Part shown: positions 1 to 8,156 of the stretch, one piece after another
Layout of the letters: the number at the start of each line of letters is the position of its first letter
Numbering within the stretch: the stretch's first letter is position 1
Origin: Romboutsia sp. CE17
GTDB lineage: Bacteria > Bacillota > Clostridia > Peptostreptococcales > Peptostreptococcaceae
DNA length: 64,000 nt
NCBI RefSeq assembly: GCF_012317385.1
Contig: NZ_CP051144.1
Span: forward strand, 1,922,001-1,986,000
Reading direction: 5' to 3'
Made by a program: the position numbers and the translations under genes
Notes under the pieces: generated by a model
Seen by the model: only the letters and a program-made list of their open reading frames with translations
What the model was told of the DNA's origin: nothing
Databases searched by the model: none

Positions 1-152
1 TTATATTCTTCTCTTAAAGAATGTAACATATATTCAATTTCTTTTGGAGAAAGTTCTTCATTTATTATCGAATTTAGTTCTTTTATACTTATAGGCTCTC
101 CATATGCAAACATTACTGATTCTATAATATGCTTAATATCCTCACGTTTCAT
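1..152 (-). CDS. scpB: Segregation and condensation protein B, N-terminal fragment
   Basis: The reading frame starts at ATG 152-150 and runs off the left edge of the window, so only about 50 N-terminal residues are visible (begins MKREDIKHIIESVMFAYGEP). The pattern of an N-terminal helix followed by a winged-helix start with GEPIS is typical of ScpB. Together with ScpA and SMC it forms the bacterial condensin that compacts and segregates chromosomes. It begins 4 bases after the scpA stop, so the two are almost certainly co-translated. Identity rests on the short N-terminus plus the scpA neighbour. Confidence 0.85.
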   Translation of the reverse strand, partial: MKREDIKHIIESVMFAYGEPISIKELNSIINEELSPKEIEYMLHSLREEY

Positions 153-156
153 TTTA

Positions 157-879
157 TCACTCCGAACATTTCTTTATTAATATATCATCAAAGAATATAT
201 CTTGTTCAACTATTATTTCTTTTGACTTTATTAATTCTAGTATGGATAAGAACGTAGCTATTACTTCGTTTTTATCGCAATTTTTTATTATATTAGTAAA
301 GTGAATTTTTTCTTTAGATTTTATAATATCTCTTATATATACCATTTTTTCCTCTACTGAAACAATTCTGCCTTTTACAATCTTATTTAATTTTTCATCT
401 TTAGTAGTATCATCTTCACTTGTATTTACTCTTAAAATTCGTGGTAGAATCATCTTTATAGCTTCAATTGATATATCTTCTAAATCTATTTTTTCATCAA
501 TTATTATTTCTTCTTTTTTTCTATAGAATACTTCACTTAAATCAGTTACATTACTTTTTATATCTTGTGCAGCTAGCTTATACTTTTTATATTCTTCTAA
601 CTTCTCCATAAGTTCTAATCTTGGATCTTCCTCTTCTTCATTATCCTTTTGCTTATACAGAAGGTATTTAGATTTTATTTGAAGAAGTTTCGATGCCATT
701 GTTATAAACTCACTAGTTATTTCTAAATCCATTTTATCAAGCATTTCTAGATAGCTCAAATATTGTTTAGTTATCTCTGTAATAGATATATCTTTTATAT
801 CTATCTTTTGCTTTGATATCATGTCATATAATAAGTCTAAAGGACCATCATATACCTGTAAATGTATGTTATATTTCAT
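157..879 (-). CDS. scpA: Segregation and condensation protein A
   Basis: 240 residues, near the usual ScpA (kleisin) length. The N-terminus has the family pattern YDGPLDLL followed by a helix with KIDIKDISI. The middle carries a charged stretch (around residues 80-90), and the C-terminal end is a small winged-helix region that binds the SMC head. ScpA bridges the two SMC heads, with ScpB bound to its centre. The SMC partner is encoded in this window at 37140-40694. A GAGGTAAC ribosome site precedes the ATG. The gene is followed after 4 bases by scpB. Confidence 0.95.
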   Translation of the reverse strand: MKYNIHLQVYDGPLDLLYDMISKQKIDIKDISITEITKQYLSYLEMLDKMDLEITSEFITMASKLLQIKSKYLLYKQKDNEEEEDPRLELMEKLEEYKKYKLAAQDIKSNVTDLSEVFYRKKEEIIIDEKIDLEDISIEAIKMILPRILRVNTSEDDTTKDEKLNKIVKGRIVSVEEKMVYIRDIIKSKEKIHFTNIIKNCDKNEVIATFLSILELIKSKEIIVEQDIFFDDILIKKCSE

Positions 880-906
880 TAAGTTACCTCTTTAAATTCT
901 AATTAC

Positions 907-1497
907 TTATAAAAATACCCCTACTATACTTACAATGGCTGTATATATCGGACTATAGATTATAGTATATACTCCTGTAAATATTGCAAGTAGTAATATT
1001 ATCTGACCATAACTTTCATACTTATAAACAAACTCACTCCATTTTAAAGGTATAAAAGCTGATACAACTCCCCATCCATCAAGCGGTGGTATTGGAATTA
1101 AATTAAATGCTGCAAAAGCAATATTGTAAGCTGCCGTAGTTGAAGCTATTGTGTATATAGCATACATATGAGAATTCTTAGCTATAATTAAAGCTATTAT
1201 TGCTGTAATTATATTCCCTATAGCTCCAGATAAAGATACTATTACATTTCCCCACTTGTAATTTTTAAAATTATTTGGATTAACAGGTACTGGTTTAGCC
1301 CAACCTATATGGAAAATTAATAAAGTTATTAGACCTATTGGATCAACATGTTTAGCTGGATTTAGAGTTAATCTACCATAGGCTTTAGCTGTATTATCTC
1401 CTAATAAGTAAGCTGAAAGTGCATGCCCAAACTCATGTACCGATAATGCAATAGCAATAGCTACTAAATTTACTAATATATCACTTAAAAGATTCAT
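907..1497 (-). CDS. Site-2 protease family (M50) membrane metalloprotease
   Basis: 196 residues with about five hydrophobic segments. The zinc motif HEFGH is at residues 21-25 and the third ligand motif NLIPIPPLDG at 132-141, the arrangement of short site-2 proteases of the YwhC type. Such enzymes cut substrates within or close to the membrane. The substrate here is unknown. It sits directly upstream of scpA, a neighbourhood common in Clostridia, which suggests co-transcription rather than a shared function. Start ATG follows a GGAGAG ribosome site. Confidence 0.88.
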   Translation of the reverse strand: MNLLSDILVNLVAIAIALSVHEFGHALSAYLLGDNTAKAYGRLTLNPAKHVDPIGLITLLIFHIGWAKPVPVNPNNFKNYKWGNVIVSLSGAIGNIITAIIALIIAKNSHMYAIYTIASTTAAYNIAFAAFNLIPIPPLDGWGVVSAFIPLKWSEFVYKYESYGQIILLLAIFTGVYTIIYSPIYTAIVSIVGVFL

Positions 1498-1603
1498 ATA
1501 TTTTCTCTCCTATTATATATTTTTAGTACTACTATTATAACATGTATAAAGTTATAATCAAAATTTTTCTATAGTTACTTTTATCTATATCTCATCTATT
1601 AAT

Positions 1604-1656
1604 TTACATGATAAAAGAGCAAGTTTTATATTAAACCTTGCTCTTTTATCATGTAA
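1604..1656 (-). terminator. Long hairpin after dacF
   Basis: A perfect inverted repeat of about 20 bp (arms 1604-1623 and 1637-1656, loop 13 nt) lies 7 bases beyond the dacF stop codon. The arm contains ATAAAAGAGCAAG. There is no strong T-run outside the stem on the minus strand, so it may act as a weak or bidirectional terminator or an mRNA 3' end stabiliser. Confidence 0.7.
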
Positions 1657-1663
1657 GTTAACT

Positions 1664-2818
1664 TTATAACATATTATCTATTACTCTTTGTAACATTTTT
1701 AAATAGCTAGCTTTATTTATATCTTTATTATTGACTAATTCTACTTCTCCAATTTTATCTTTTCCCCTATAAACTTCTACAATACCTAGAACTGTACCTT
1801 TTTTAATAGGTAATTTAGATTCTTCATATACTTTTATTTTTTTAGTAAACTCTTTAGAGTCACCTTTTTTTATAAGAACTGATAAATCATCTTTTGCTAC
1901 TAAACTAATCTTTTCTTCTTCTGCTTTTTCCATAGTTAGAGTAGATATTTTATCATCTCTAGAGCATAATTTCACACTTTCATAATTTGCAAATCCATAA
2001 TTTAAAAGACTTGATGCATCTTTAAATCTTTCTTGAGATGTTTCAGCTCCAAGCGTTGCTGCTACTAAATGTGTATCACCTCTTTTAGCTGATGCCGATA
2101 AGCAATATTTAGCTTGTTGTGTAAATCCTGTCTTAACACCTGTTGCCCCTTGATAATGTTTAATTAATTTATTAGTATTTGCAAGACCTATCGTTGATTG
2201 CTTTTTACCTACAACAACTGAATCCATCCAAGTAGTTAAGTATTTACTTATTCTATCATGTTTTAATAGCTCTCTAGACATTGTTGCAATATCATAAGCA
2301 GATGTATAGTGATTATCTACTGGCAATCCATTAGTATTCACAAAATGTGTATCATTCATCCCTAGCTCCTTAGCTTTAGCATTCATCATATCAACAAATG
2401 ATTCTACACTTCCTGCTATGTATTCTGCCATAGCAACACAAGCATCATTTGCAGATGCAACTGCAATACCTTTTAGTAAAGTATCTACACTTTGTGTTTC
2501 TCCAGGCTCTAAAAATATCTGACTTCCTCCCATACTAGATGCAACTTCACTTACTTGCACTTGATCATCTATTTTTATTTTTCCGCTGTCTAATGCTTCA
2601 CATATTAAAAGCATTGTCATTACTTTTGTAACACTCGCTGGTGGCAATTTCTCATGTGAATTCTTTTCATATAAAACTTGTCCACTTCCAACATCCATTA
2701 AAATAACTGATTTAGATGAAATATTTAAGTTACTATTTTCCTTATCACCTGCAAAAGATAAATTCGTATTTGTTATTATAAGTGCAAATACTAATATTAT
2801 GCTGGATATTTTTTTCAT
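1664..2818 (-). CDS. dacF: D-alanyl-D-alanine carboxypeptidase (DacF/PBP5 type)
   Basis: 384 residues with an N-terminal signal peptide (about residues 1-23). All three active-site motifs of serine carboxypeptidases are present: SVTK at 62-65, SAN at 122-124 and KTG at 229-231, followed by a C-terminal beta-rich PBP5-type domain. The enzyme trims the terminal D-Ala from peptidoglycan pentapeptides outside the cell and so limits cross-linking. In Bacillus the DacF paralogue acts in spore cortex formation. The neighbouring small spore protein gene fits a sporulation role, but that is inference. The ribosome site GAGGTGA precedes the ATG. Confidence 0.93.
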   Translation of the reverse strand: MKKISSIILVFALIITNTNLSFAGDKENSNLNISSKSVILMDVGSGQVLYEKNSHEKLPPASVTKVMTMLLICEALDSGKIKIDDQVQVSEVASSMGGSQIFLEPGETQSVDTLLKGIAVASANDACVAMAEYIAGSVESFVDMMNAKAKELGMNDTHFVNTNGLPVDNHYTSAYDIATMSRELLKHDRISKYLTTWMDSVVVGKKQSTIGLANTNKLIKHYQGATGVKTGFTQQAKYCLSASAKRGDTHLVAATLGAETSQERFKDASSLLNYGFANYESVKLCSRDDKISTLTMEKAEEEKISLVAKDDLSVLIKKGDSKEFTKKIKVYEESKLPIKKGTVLGIVEVYRGKDKIGEVELVNNKDINKASYLKMLQRVIDNML

Positions 2819-2871
2819 TTATGTCACCTCTTAATTTGTATTTAAGATTAGTCTTTCACAGTTATATTTTT

Positions 2872-3078
2872 TTATTCGAAATGTGTAGGAGATACGCTTT
2901 GTTCTAAGTTTCTTTTTAATTCTAATTTTTCAAAATAATTACTTAGTATACCATTTGATTTAGCATTCTCTATTATATCAAAAACATCTTCATGACTCAT
3001 ACCATAATCTGCCGCTATTTCAAACTTAACCTGCTTTAAGGCTATTTTAGCATTTTTATTTTGAATTTTATTATCCAT
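2872..3078 (-). CDS. Variant alpha/beta-type small acid-soluble spore protein (probable)
   Basis: 68 residues. Residues 13-26 (ALKQVKFEIAADYG) match the N-terminal half of alpha/beta-type small acid-soluble spore proteins, including the EIA-x-[DE]-[FY]-G site where the germination protease cuts. The second half lacks the usual glycine-rich RQNGxVGG DNA-binding block and instead has an IIENAKSNG helix and a charged tail. I recall an atypical SASP gene next to dacF in C. difficile, which supports the call. A strong AGGAGG ribosome site precedes the ATG. If not a SASP, it is a small helical protein of unknown role. Confidence 0.6.
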   Translation of the reverse strand: MDNKIQNKNAKIALKQVKFEIAADYGMSHEDVFDIIENAKSNGILSNYFEKLELKRNLEQSVSPTHFE

Positions 3079-3131
3079 ATATAAGACCTCCTATTAAAAT
3101 TTATTTATAATTATTTTTTACTAAAAACAAA

Positions 3132-3178
3132 CAAAAAACCCGTGCAAATTAATAAAATTTTAATAATTTACACGAGCT
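3132..3178 (-). terminator. Rho-independent terminator after the DUF503 gene
   Basis: On the minus strand CTCGTGTAAATTA pairs with TAATTTGCACGGG (13 pairs including G-U wobbles), followed by TTTTTTG. The wobbles pair only in the minus-strand RNA, which fixes the orientation. Confidence 0.85.
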
Positions 3179-3181
3179 AAA

Positions 3182-3469
3182 CTAATAATGTATTATTTCA
3201 CTTTCTATTGATATAATTTCTGCATCTGTATTTTCTTCTACAAACCTAATAATACTTTCCATAGAAGAATTACACTGAGCATCATTCAAATCTACCTTAG
3301 AGATTCCTATGGTTATTCTTTGATGTAATTCTTGATTAGATATTTCGCTTGCAGATATATTAAATGTATTTTGAAGTTTTTTTAATATACTCTTAACAAT
3401 CATTCTTTTTTCTTTTAATGAATGTACCCAATTCGCTCTTAAATCAACTCTCATCACTAGTATTTTCAT
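3182..3469 (-). CDS. DUF503 family protein (YlxP-like)
   Basis: 95 residues with the DUF503 signature: an N-terminal strand followed by HSLKEKRMIVKSI and then ISNQELHQRITIGIS. The family is small, cytoplasmic and widespread in Firmicutes, often near rbfA or infB. Its biochemical role is not established. The start ATG has a GGAGATATATT ribosome site. It lies 16 bases after the YlbF-family gene and before a strong terminator, so it ends this small operon. Confidence 0.85.
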   Translation of the reverse strand: MKILVMRVDLRANWVHSLKEKRMIVKSILKKLQNTFNISASEISNQELHQRITIGISKVDLNDAQCNSSMESIIRFVEENTDAEIISIESEIIHY

Positions 3470-3485
3470 AATATATCTCCTATAT

Positions 3486-3821
3486 TTACTTATAATCTTC
3501 TTGTACTGTTTCTCCTAAAATTATATTTATAGTATTCATCATATTCATAAAATTTTGTTCATCTATTAAATAATTATAGACTTTTTCATTATTTTTAATT
3601 CTATCTTCTAAAGTTTGAATCTTTCTCATAGTTTTTTTATCTATTTTTCTATTTTTTATTTTATAACTTTGAATCTCCATTTGACCTAGCTTATATTCTT
3701 TTAATAGATTTTCACTGTCTTTATCTAATTTTAATTCTTTCATACTTTTTTGGAAAGCCTTATATTCCTTACTATCTTTTATATCACTTGCTAGTTTTGT
3801 GGCACTTTCATATATTTTCAT
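3486..3821 (-). CDS. YlbF/YmcA family protein
   Basis: 111 residues, mostly helical and charged, with the Com_YlbF/YmcA family pattern: an N-terminal AxxLASDIKDSKEYKAFQ helix and a C-terminal helix (LIDEQNFMNMMNTINIIL). In Bacillus, YlbF, YmcA and YaaT form a complex that influences RNase Y-dependent mRNA processing and Spo0A phosphorylation. Here the gene directly follows RNase J, which makes an RNA-decay link attractive but unproven. I cannot tell from sequence whether it corresponds to YlbF or YmcA. Confidence 0.78.
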   Translation of the reverse strand: MKIYESATKLASDIKDSKEYKAFQKSMKELKLDKDSENLLKEYKLGQMEIQSYKIKNRKIDKKTMRKIQTLEDRIKNNEKVYNYLIDEQNFMNMMNTINIILGETVQEDYK

Positions 3822-3870
3822 AAGAACCTCCTAAAAATATATTTATACTTTATATATATTATTTAAAATA

Positions 3871-3904
3871 AAAAATAGACATGAAATAAATTCATGTCTA
3901 TTTT
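3871..3904 (-). terminator. Terminator after RNase J gene
   Basis: A 14-bp perfect stem (arms 3872-3885 and 3891-3904) with a 5-nt loop, followed on the minus strand by further T residues. It starts 8 bases after the rnj stop codon. It separates rnj from the YlbF and DUF503 genes, although some read-through is likely because no clear promoter is seen between them. Confidence 0.88.
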
Positions 3905-3911
3905 GTCAATC

Positions 3912-5582
3912 CTATACTTCCATTATTATAGGAAGTATCATAGGGTTTCTCTTAGTTTTTTGATATAAATATTCTTTTAAGTTTTCTTTTATATTATTCT
4001 TTAGGTAAGCCCATTCTTTTATATTTTTCTCTTCACATTCAACTAATACGTCTTTTATTACATTCTTAGCTCCATCCATTAAGTCTTCAGACTCCCTTAC
4101 ATATACAAATCCTCTAGATATAATATCTGGACCAGCTAATACTTTTCCATCTTCTTTAGATATAGTTACAACAACTATCATTAAACCATCTTCAGAAAGA
4201 TGTTTTCTATCCCTTAATACTATATTTCCTACATCACCAACACCTAATCCATCAACTAATACATTTCCTGTTGGTATGCGAGTTGTTACTGCAGCAGAAT
4301 TTCTATCTAATTCTAATACTTCTCCTGTTTGCATAACAAACACATTATCTTCTGGCATACCTAAGCTCTGAGCAAGTTCTGCATGTCTCTTTAGCATTCT
4401 ATATTCACCATGAGCTGGCATAAAGTATTTAGGTCTTACTAATCTATGCATAAGTTTTAATTCTTCTTGGCACGCATGACCTGATACATGTATATCTGCT
4501 ATATCATTATATACAACGTCTGCTCCCTTCTCAAATAAGAAGTTAATTACTTTAGATATCAATTTTTCATTACCTGGTATTGGATGAGCTGATATTATTA
4601 CTAAATCACCTTTTTTTATTTCTACTTTTTTATGTTCTGAGCTTGCCATTCTCGCAAGAGCTGACATAGGCTCTCCTTGAGTACCTGTAGTTATTATCAC
4701 TAACTCATTATCTTGATATTTTGATATATCATTTAAATCAATTAACATATCATCCTCAATATCTAAATATCCTAATTCTTTTGCAACTCCAACTACGTTT
4801 ACCATAGATCTACCTGATACAGCTATTTTTCTTCCAAATTTAGCAGCTAAATCAACTACTTGTTGCAATCTGTGTATATTAGATGCGAATGTAGCAACTA
4901 TTATTCTACTCTCATTTCCTTTTCTAAATAAATCATCTAATCCTGTTCCCACTGTTTTTTCAGACATACTATATCCTGGCTTCCCAACATTTGTACTATC
5001 TGCTAACATTAAAAGAACTCCCTTTTGGCTTAACTCACAGATTCTATGCATATCCATAACATCTCCATCTATTGGAGTTAAATCAACTTTAAAGTCTCCT
5101 GTATGGAATATTATACCTTTGTCTGTGTGTACGGCTATAGAGTAAGCATCTGGTATACTATGATTCATCTTTATGAACTCTACATCCATATTAGTAAGCT
5201 TTATAATTTGTCTAGTAGTTACAACATTTAACTTAACGTTATTAAGTTTATGCTCTTTTAACTTCACTTGTATAAGAGCTATACTAAGTCTTGAACCATA
5301 AACAGGTACATTTAATTTTTTTAGAATATAAGGAAGCGCTCCTATATGATCTTCGTGACCATGTGTTATAAATATACCTTTTATTTTGTCCTTATTTCTC
5401 ATTAAATAAGTTATATCCGGTATAACTATATCTACCCCTAACATCTCATCTTCTGGAAAACTTAATCCCGCATCAATTACAACTATCTCATCTTTATATT
5501 CAATAACGGTCATATTTTTACCAACTTCATTAAGTCCACCTAGGGCTGCTACCTTGATTTTATTGGCGTTCTTCTTGAACAA
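3912..5582 (-). CDS. rnj: Ribonuclease J
   Basis: 556 residues, standard length for RNase J. The metallo-beta-lactamase motif THGHEDHIG (about 73-81) supplies the zinc ligands. A beta-CASP domain follows, with HVSGHACQEEL and PAHGEY motifs near residues 365-395, and a C-terminal domain completes the protein. RNase J is both a 5' exonuclease and an endonuclease in mRNA decay and rRNA maturation. The likely start is TTG at 5582-5580 behind GAAGGAG. No in-frame ATG fits. It has its own promoter (5680-5708). Confidence 0.95.
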   Translation of the reverse strand: MFKKNANKIKVAALGGLNEVGKNMTVIEYKDEIVVIDAGLSFPEDEMLGVDIVIPDITYLMRNKDKIKGIFITHGHEDHIGALPYILKKLNVPVYGSRLSIALIQVKLKEHKLNNVKLNVVTTRQIIKLTNMDVEFIKMNHSIPDAYSIAVHTDKGIIFHTGDFKVDLTPIDGDVMDMHRICELSQKGVLLMLADSTNVGKPGYSMSEKTVGTGLDDLFRKGNESRIIVATFASNIHRLQQVVDLAAKFGRKIAVSGRSMVNVVGVAKELGYLDIEDDMLIDLNDISKYQDNELVIITTGTQGEPMSALARMASSEHKKVEIKKGDLVIISAHPIPGNEKLISKVINFLFEKGADVVYNDIADIHVSGHACQEELKLMHRLVRPKYFMPAHGEYRMLKRHAELAQSLGMPEDNVFVMQTGEVLELDRNSAAVTTRIPTGNVLVDGLGVGDVGNIVLRDRKHLSEDGLMIVVVTISKEDGKVLAGPDIISRGFVYVRESEDLMDGAKNVIKDVLVECEEKNIKEWAYLKNNIKENLKEYLYQKTKRNPMILPIIMEV

Positions 5583-5679
5583 CTACACCATCTCCTTCTG
5601 TCTATTTAATTTTCTAAATTCCAAACATTATATATTAAATTTAAATAATATCAAATCACGAACTCTACCAGTTATTATC

Positions 5680-5708
5680 ATTGTACCACAAATCTTATTA
5701 TATTTTAA
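5680..5708 (-). promoter_or_regulatory. Promoter of RNase J gene
   Basis: On the minus strand TTAAAA (5708-5703) and TACAAT (5685-5680) are 17 bases apart, with an extended -10 TG one base before the hexamer. This leaves a leader of about 95 nt before the TTG start. It lies in a 221-bp divergent intergenic region with the plus-strand gene. Confidence 0.5.
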
Positions 5709-5739
5709 GTAATATTTAAAATACATTTCTTTCATTATT

Positions 5740-5768
5740 TTGACAAAAACAAATTATTCTGATATCCT
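5740..5768 (+). promoter_or_regulatory. Promoter of the plus-strand membrane gene
   Basis: A perfect TTGACA (5740-5745), a 17-base spacer and TATCCT (5763-5768). An AGGAGG-type ribosome site follows just before the ATG at 5804. Confidence 0.55.
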
Positions 5769-5803
5769 CTGAATATATTAAACTATTATATTTAGGAGGA
5801 TTT

Positions 5804-6541
5804 ATGCGTGGTAGAACCCATTGTACTATAGGTGTCCTAGCATCTATACAGGCATCTTTAATTTTCAAAATACCAATTTCAATATTTTCCATTATAATAT
5901 CAGCAGTTTTTTCTTTACTTCCTGATTTAGATGAACCAAATTCTACAATTTCTCATCTTTTCTTTAAAAAAAATTTTTCTAAATTTATATACAAAATATT
6001 AATATATCTCATTAATATTTTAATATTCTTTTTTTCTTTAAAAATAAATGATAACTTCTATTTAAGCTCAGTTATAACATTTATTTCTATATTTATAATT
6101 GAATCAAAATTAACTCATAATTTTTTAAGAAAGATATTCTTATCGCTAATATTTTTATTATTAGGAACTTGCCTTTATTTAGTAAATACAAAAATACATA
6201 TAATTCTTTTTATAATGATGTTAGCTATTTTTCCGTGGTTAAAACACAGAGGAATATCTCATAGTATTTTAGCGATTATCATAATTTATCTTTTACTTAA
6301 ACAAATAGAGATACTAACTAATATATACAATTTATCATTTTGGGGAACTATAAGTTATGCAAGTCATATATTTTTAGGTGATTTATTTACTCGTCAAGGT
6401 GTCCCATTATTCTATCCTTTAAGCAATAAAAAAATTTCATTAGGAAATCTTAAGGTAGGAGGATACTTTAGCAATTTCTTAGAGATTTTAATTATTATAT
6501 CTTTGATATGTATTATAATATATTCATTAATAAAAATGTAA
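5804..6541 (+). CDS. YdjM-like membrane-bound hydrolase family protein (DUF457)
   Basis: 245 residues with at least six hydrophobic segments. The family residues are visible: an N-terminal H6 (RGRTHCTIG), a DLDEPNS motif after the first membrane segment (about residue 45), KHRGISHSILA in the middle and a later SHIFLGDLFTRQGVP. The invariant His and Asp residues are those of the YdjM/DUF457 family of predicted metal-dependent membrane hydrolases, whose substrate is unknown. It is the only plus-strand gene in the window. It has its own promoter and strong AGGAGG ribosome site, and shares a bidirectional terminator with fur. Confidence 0.85.
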   Translation: MRGRTHCTIGVLASIQASLIFKIPISIFSIIISAVFSLLPDLDEPNSTISHLFFKKNFSKFIYKILIYLINILIFFFSLKINDNFYLSSVITFISIFIIESKLTHNFLRKIFLSLIFLLLGTCLYLVNTKIHIILFIMMLAIFPWLKHRGISHSILAIIIIYLLLKQIEILTNIYNLSFWGTISYASHIFLGDLFTRQGVPLFYPLSNKKISLGNLKVGGYFSNFLEILIIISLICIIIYSLIKM

Positions 6542-6566
6542 GTCCTTATTTAGGACTTACATTTTT
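6532..6566. terminator. Shared bidirectional terminator
   Basis: AAAAATGTAAGTCCT (6532-6546) and its exact complement (6552-6566) with a 5-nt loop. A-run and T-run flank both sides, so it can terminate in both directions. The stop codons of the plus-strand gene (6539-6541) and of fur (6546-6548) both lie inside the hairpin. Confidence 0.92.
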
Positions 6567-7001
6567 ATTACATTCTTCACATAAACCATAAAATTTAACA
6601 TCATGATCTACTATATTAAATTTATACAATGACTGTATTTCACGTTCAATACTATCTAATAAATCTTCTTTTACTTCTATTATTTTATTACATTTACTAC
6701 ATATTAAATGATGGTGATGATGACAATCTTCTTCATTTAAGCTTATCTCATATCTTACGCATCCATCATCTAAATTAAGCTTTGATATTACATTTATTTC
6801 ATCTAATAACTGCATTGTTCTATATACTGTTGCTAGACCTATTTCCGGACAATCCACTCTTACTAAATCGTATATTTCTTCACTACTTAAATGTTCGTCT
6901 TCATGTTTTAATAATATTTCTATTATTGCTCTTCTTTGAGGAGTAATTTTAAATCCCGTTTCCTTTAATTTATCTTTTAGTTCGTCCATTGTATTCTTCA
7001 T
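6546..7001 (-). CDS. fur: Fur family metal-responsive repressor
   Basis: 151 residues. A winged-helix DNA-binding domain (residues 1-85, with ITPQRRAIIEIL and GLATVYRTMQLL) is followed by the dimerisation and metal domain with HHHHH at 94-98, CSKC at 101-104 and CEEC at 141-144. The two Cys pairs form the structural zinc site. The family includes Fur, PerR and Zur. The His run and the position near ruvX and ireB fit the main clostridial Fur, but sequence alone does not settle iron versus peroxide or zinc. It has its own promoter at 7046-7073. Confidence 0.85.
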   Translation of the reverse strand: MKNTMDELKDKLKETGFKITPQRRAIIEILLKHEDEHLSSEEIYDLVRVDCPEIGLATVYRTMQLLDEINVISKLNLDDGCVRYEISLNEEDCHHHHHLICSKCNKIIEVKEDLLDSIEREIQSLYKFNIVDHDVKFYGLCEECNKNVSPK

Positions 7002-7045
7002 TATATCACCCTTTTATTTTTCAATTGATAATTCTTAGTAAAAAT

Positions 7046-7073
7046 TTTATACTAGATTTATACATATTGTCAA
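7046..7073 (-). promoter_or_regulatory. Promoter of fur
   Basis: Minus-strand TTGACA (7073-7068), 16-base spacer and TATAAA (7051-7046), about 45 bases upstream of the ATG. The sequence AAGAATTATCAATTG between promoter and start is a possible autoregulatory site, but it does not match a Fur box well enough to call. Confidence 0.65.
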
Positions 7074-7206
7074 TAAATTTAGTATATTATATATATCATT
7101 TAATCTTCAATTGAGAATAAAGTCCACAAATTATGTATAATTAGTTATAATTTTTACTTTATGCATATATCTATATTATTACCCAAAGTTTTTAAATTTA
7201 AGCAGT

Positions 7207-7240
7207 AAAAACCTACTTAATATAAAATCAAGTAGGTTTT
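7207..7240 (-). terminator. Terminator after DUF1292 gene
   Basis: AAAACCTACTT (7208-7218) pairs with AAGTAGGTTTT (7230-7240). On the minus strand a T-run follows. It lies 10 bases beyond the DUF1292 stop codon. Confidence 0.88.
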
Positions 7241-7250
7241 ATAAAAAATT

Positions 7251-7526
7251 TTATTGCTCGTCTTCGTCGTAGTTTAATCCTTCTTCTTCCATTATAGCAT
7301 TATATACAGCTACAACAGTTTCATACTCATCATCACTTTCTAATGGTACTAATATTTCACCTTCTTCATCTTGGTCTATTCTAAATATTAAAGCTTCTTC
7401 TGCTTCTTCATCTTCAACAGGCATTAATATAGCATACTCTTTTTCTTCTGCTTCTAAAGTTAATATTATTTCAAATTGACTTTCTACTCCGTTTTCATCT
7501 ATTAAACTAATTATATTTTCTTGCAT
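7251..7526 (-). CDS. DUF1292 family acidic protein (YrzB-like)
   Basis: 91 residues, extremely acidic (many Glu and Asp, ending in YDEDEQ), with the DUF1292 pattern of FEIILTLEAEEKEYAILMP and an EEAEEALIFRI strand. Function is unknown, but the gene sits after ruvX and ireB in most Firmicutes. ATG at 7526-7524 is chosen because GAGGTGGATAAG upstream is a good ribosome site. An upstream in-frame GTG lies inside that site. The protein is predicted to be cytoplasmic. Confidence 0.85.
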   Translation of the reverse strand: MQENIISLIDENGVESQFEIILTLEAEEKEYAILMPVEDEEAEEALIFRIDQDEEGEILVPLESDDEYETVVAVYNAIMEEEGLNYDEDEQ

Positions 7527-7597
7527 CTTATCCACCTCAAATTATTATTTGTTAGTTATATTATATATCATATATTTATAAATTTATAGACATTTTC

Positions 7598-8020
7598 TTA
7601 AAATCTTTTTGAATCTAAATATCCTTGTAATATTATTACTGCAGCCAACATATCTATTACTTTCTTTCTTTTTTGTCTACTAACATCACCTTCTATTAAT
7701 GATCTCTCTGCTGCAACTGTAGATAATCTTTCATCCCAAAATTCAATTTCAAGTCCTGTTTCTTCTTTTATCAATTCACAAAATTTTATAACTTTCTCTC
7801 CTTGAGGACCTAAAGTTCCATTCATATTTTTAGGCAATCCTGATACTATTTTATTAACCTGTTTTTCTTTTATTATTGCCTTTAATTCTTCTATATCTTT
7901 TTTCTTGCCTACTCTTCTTATAGTTTTTACACCCTGAGCAGTAAGTCCCATTAGATCACTAGTAGCTACACCTATAGTTTTATCACCTATGTCTAATCCC
8001 ATTATTCTTCCGTCTAGCAT
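7598..8020 (-). CDS. ruvX: Holliday junction resolvase-like protein RuvX/YqgF
   Basis: 140 residues, RNase H fold. The first catalytic Asp lies in [12 protein letters not shown] (about residue 10). The family segments [14 protein letters not shown] and [12 protein letters not shown] follow, then a C-terminal [15 protein letters not shown] helix. YqgF proteins are required for 16S rRNA 5' end maturation in some bacteria and are also annotated as resolvases. The ireB-ruvX-DUF1292-fur order is standard in Firmicutes, except that a large membrane protein gene is inserted between ireB and ruvX here. Confidence 0.92.
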   Translation of the reverse strand: MLDGRIMGLDIGDKTIGVATSDLMGLTAQGVKTIRRVGKKKDIEELKAIIKEKQVNKIVSGLPKNMNGTLGPQGEKVIKFCELIKEETGLEIEFWDERLSTVAAERSLIEGDVSRQKRKKVIDMLAAVIILQGYLDSKRF

Positions 8021-8122
8021 TTCTTGTCTCCTTATTTAACTTTATTATTTTTCCTATTTATAATTCATTCATACATTATTTTATGTCATAAATATGTATT
8101 TTGCAAACTAAGTTACTTAAAC

Positions 8123-8155
8123 AAAAATCGGGCTGATTACTCAAACCCGATTTTT
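8123..8155 (-). terminator. Terminator after the phosphatase-like membrane gene
   Basis: AAAAATCGGG (8123-8132) pairs with CCCGATTTTT (8146-8155), one base after the stop codon of the upstream gene, with a T-run on the minus strand. Confidence 0.9.
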
Positions 8156-8156
8156 A

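Noticed and set aside
1604-1656. Long inverted repeat as a transposon end or MITE
   Set aside because: It sits right at the dacF 3' end with no target-site duplication or internal coding, so a terminator or 3' end structure is simpler.
7021-7060. Possible Fur box in the fur leader
   Set aside because: Only partial match to the 7-1-7 palindrome. The AT-rich background makes chance matches likely.
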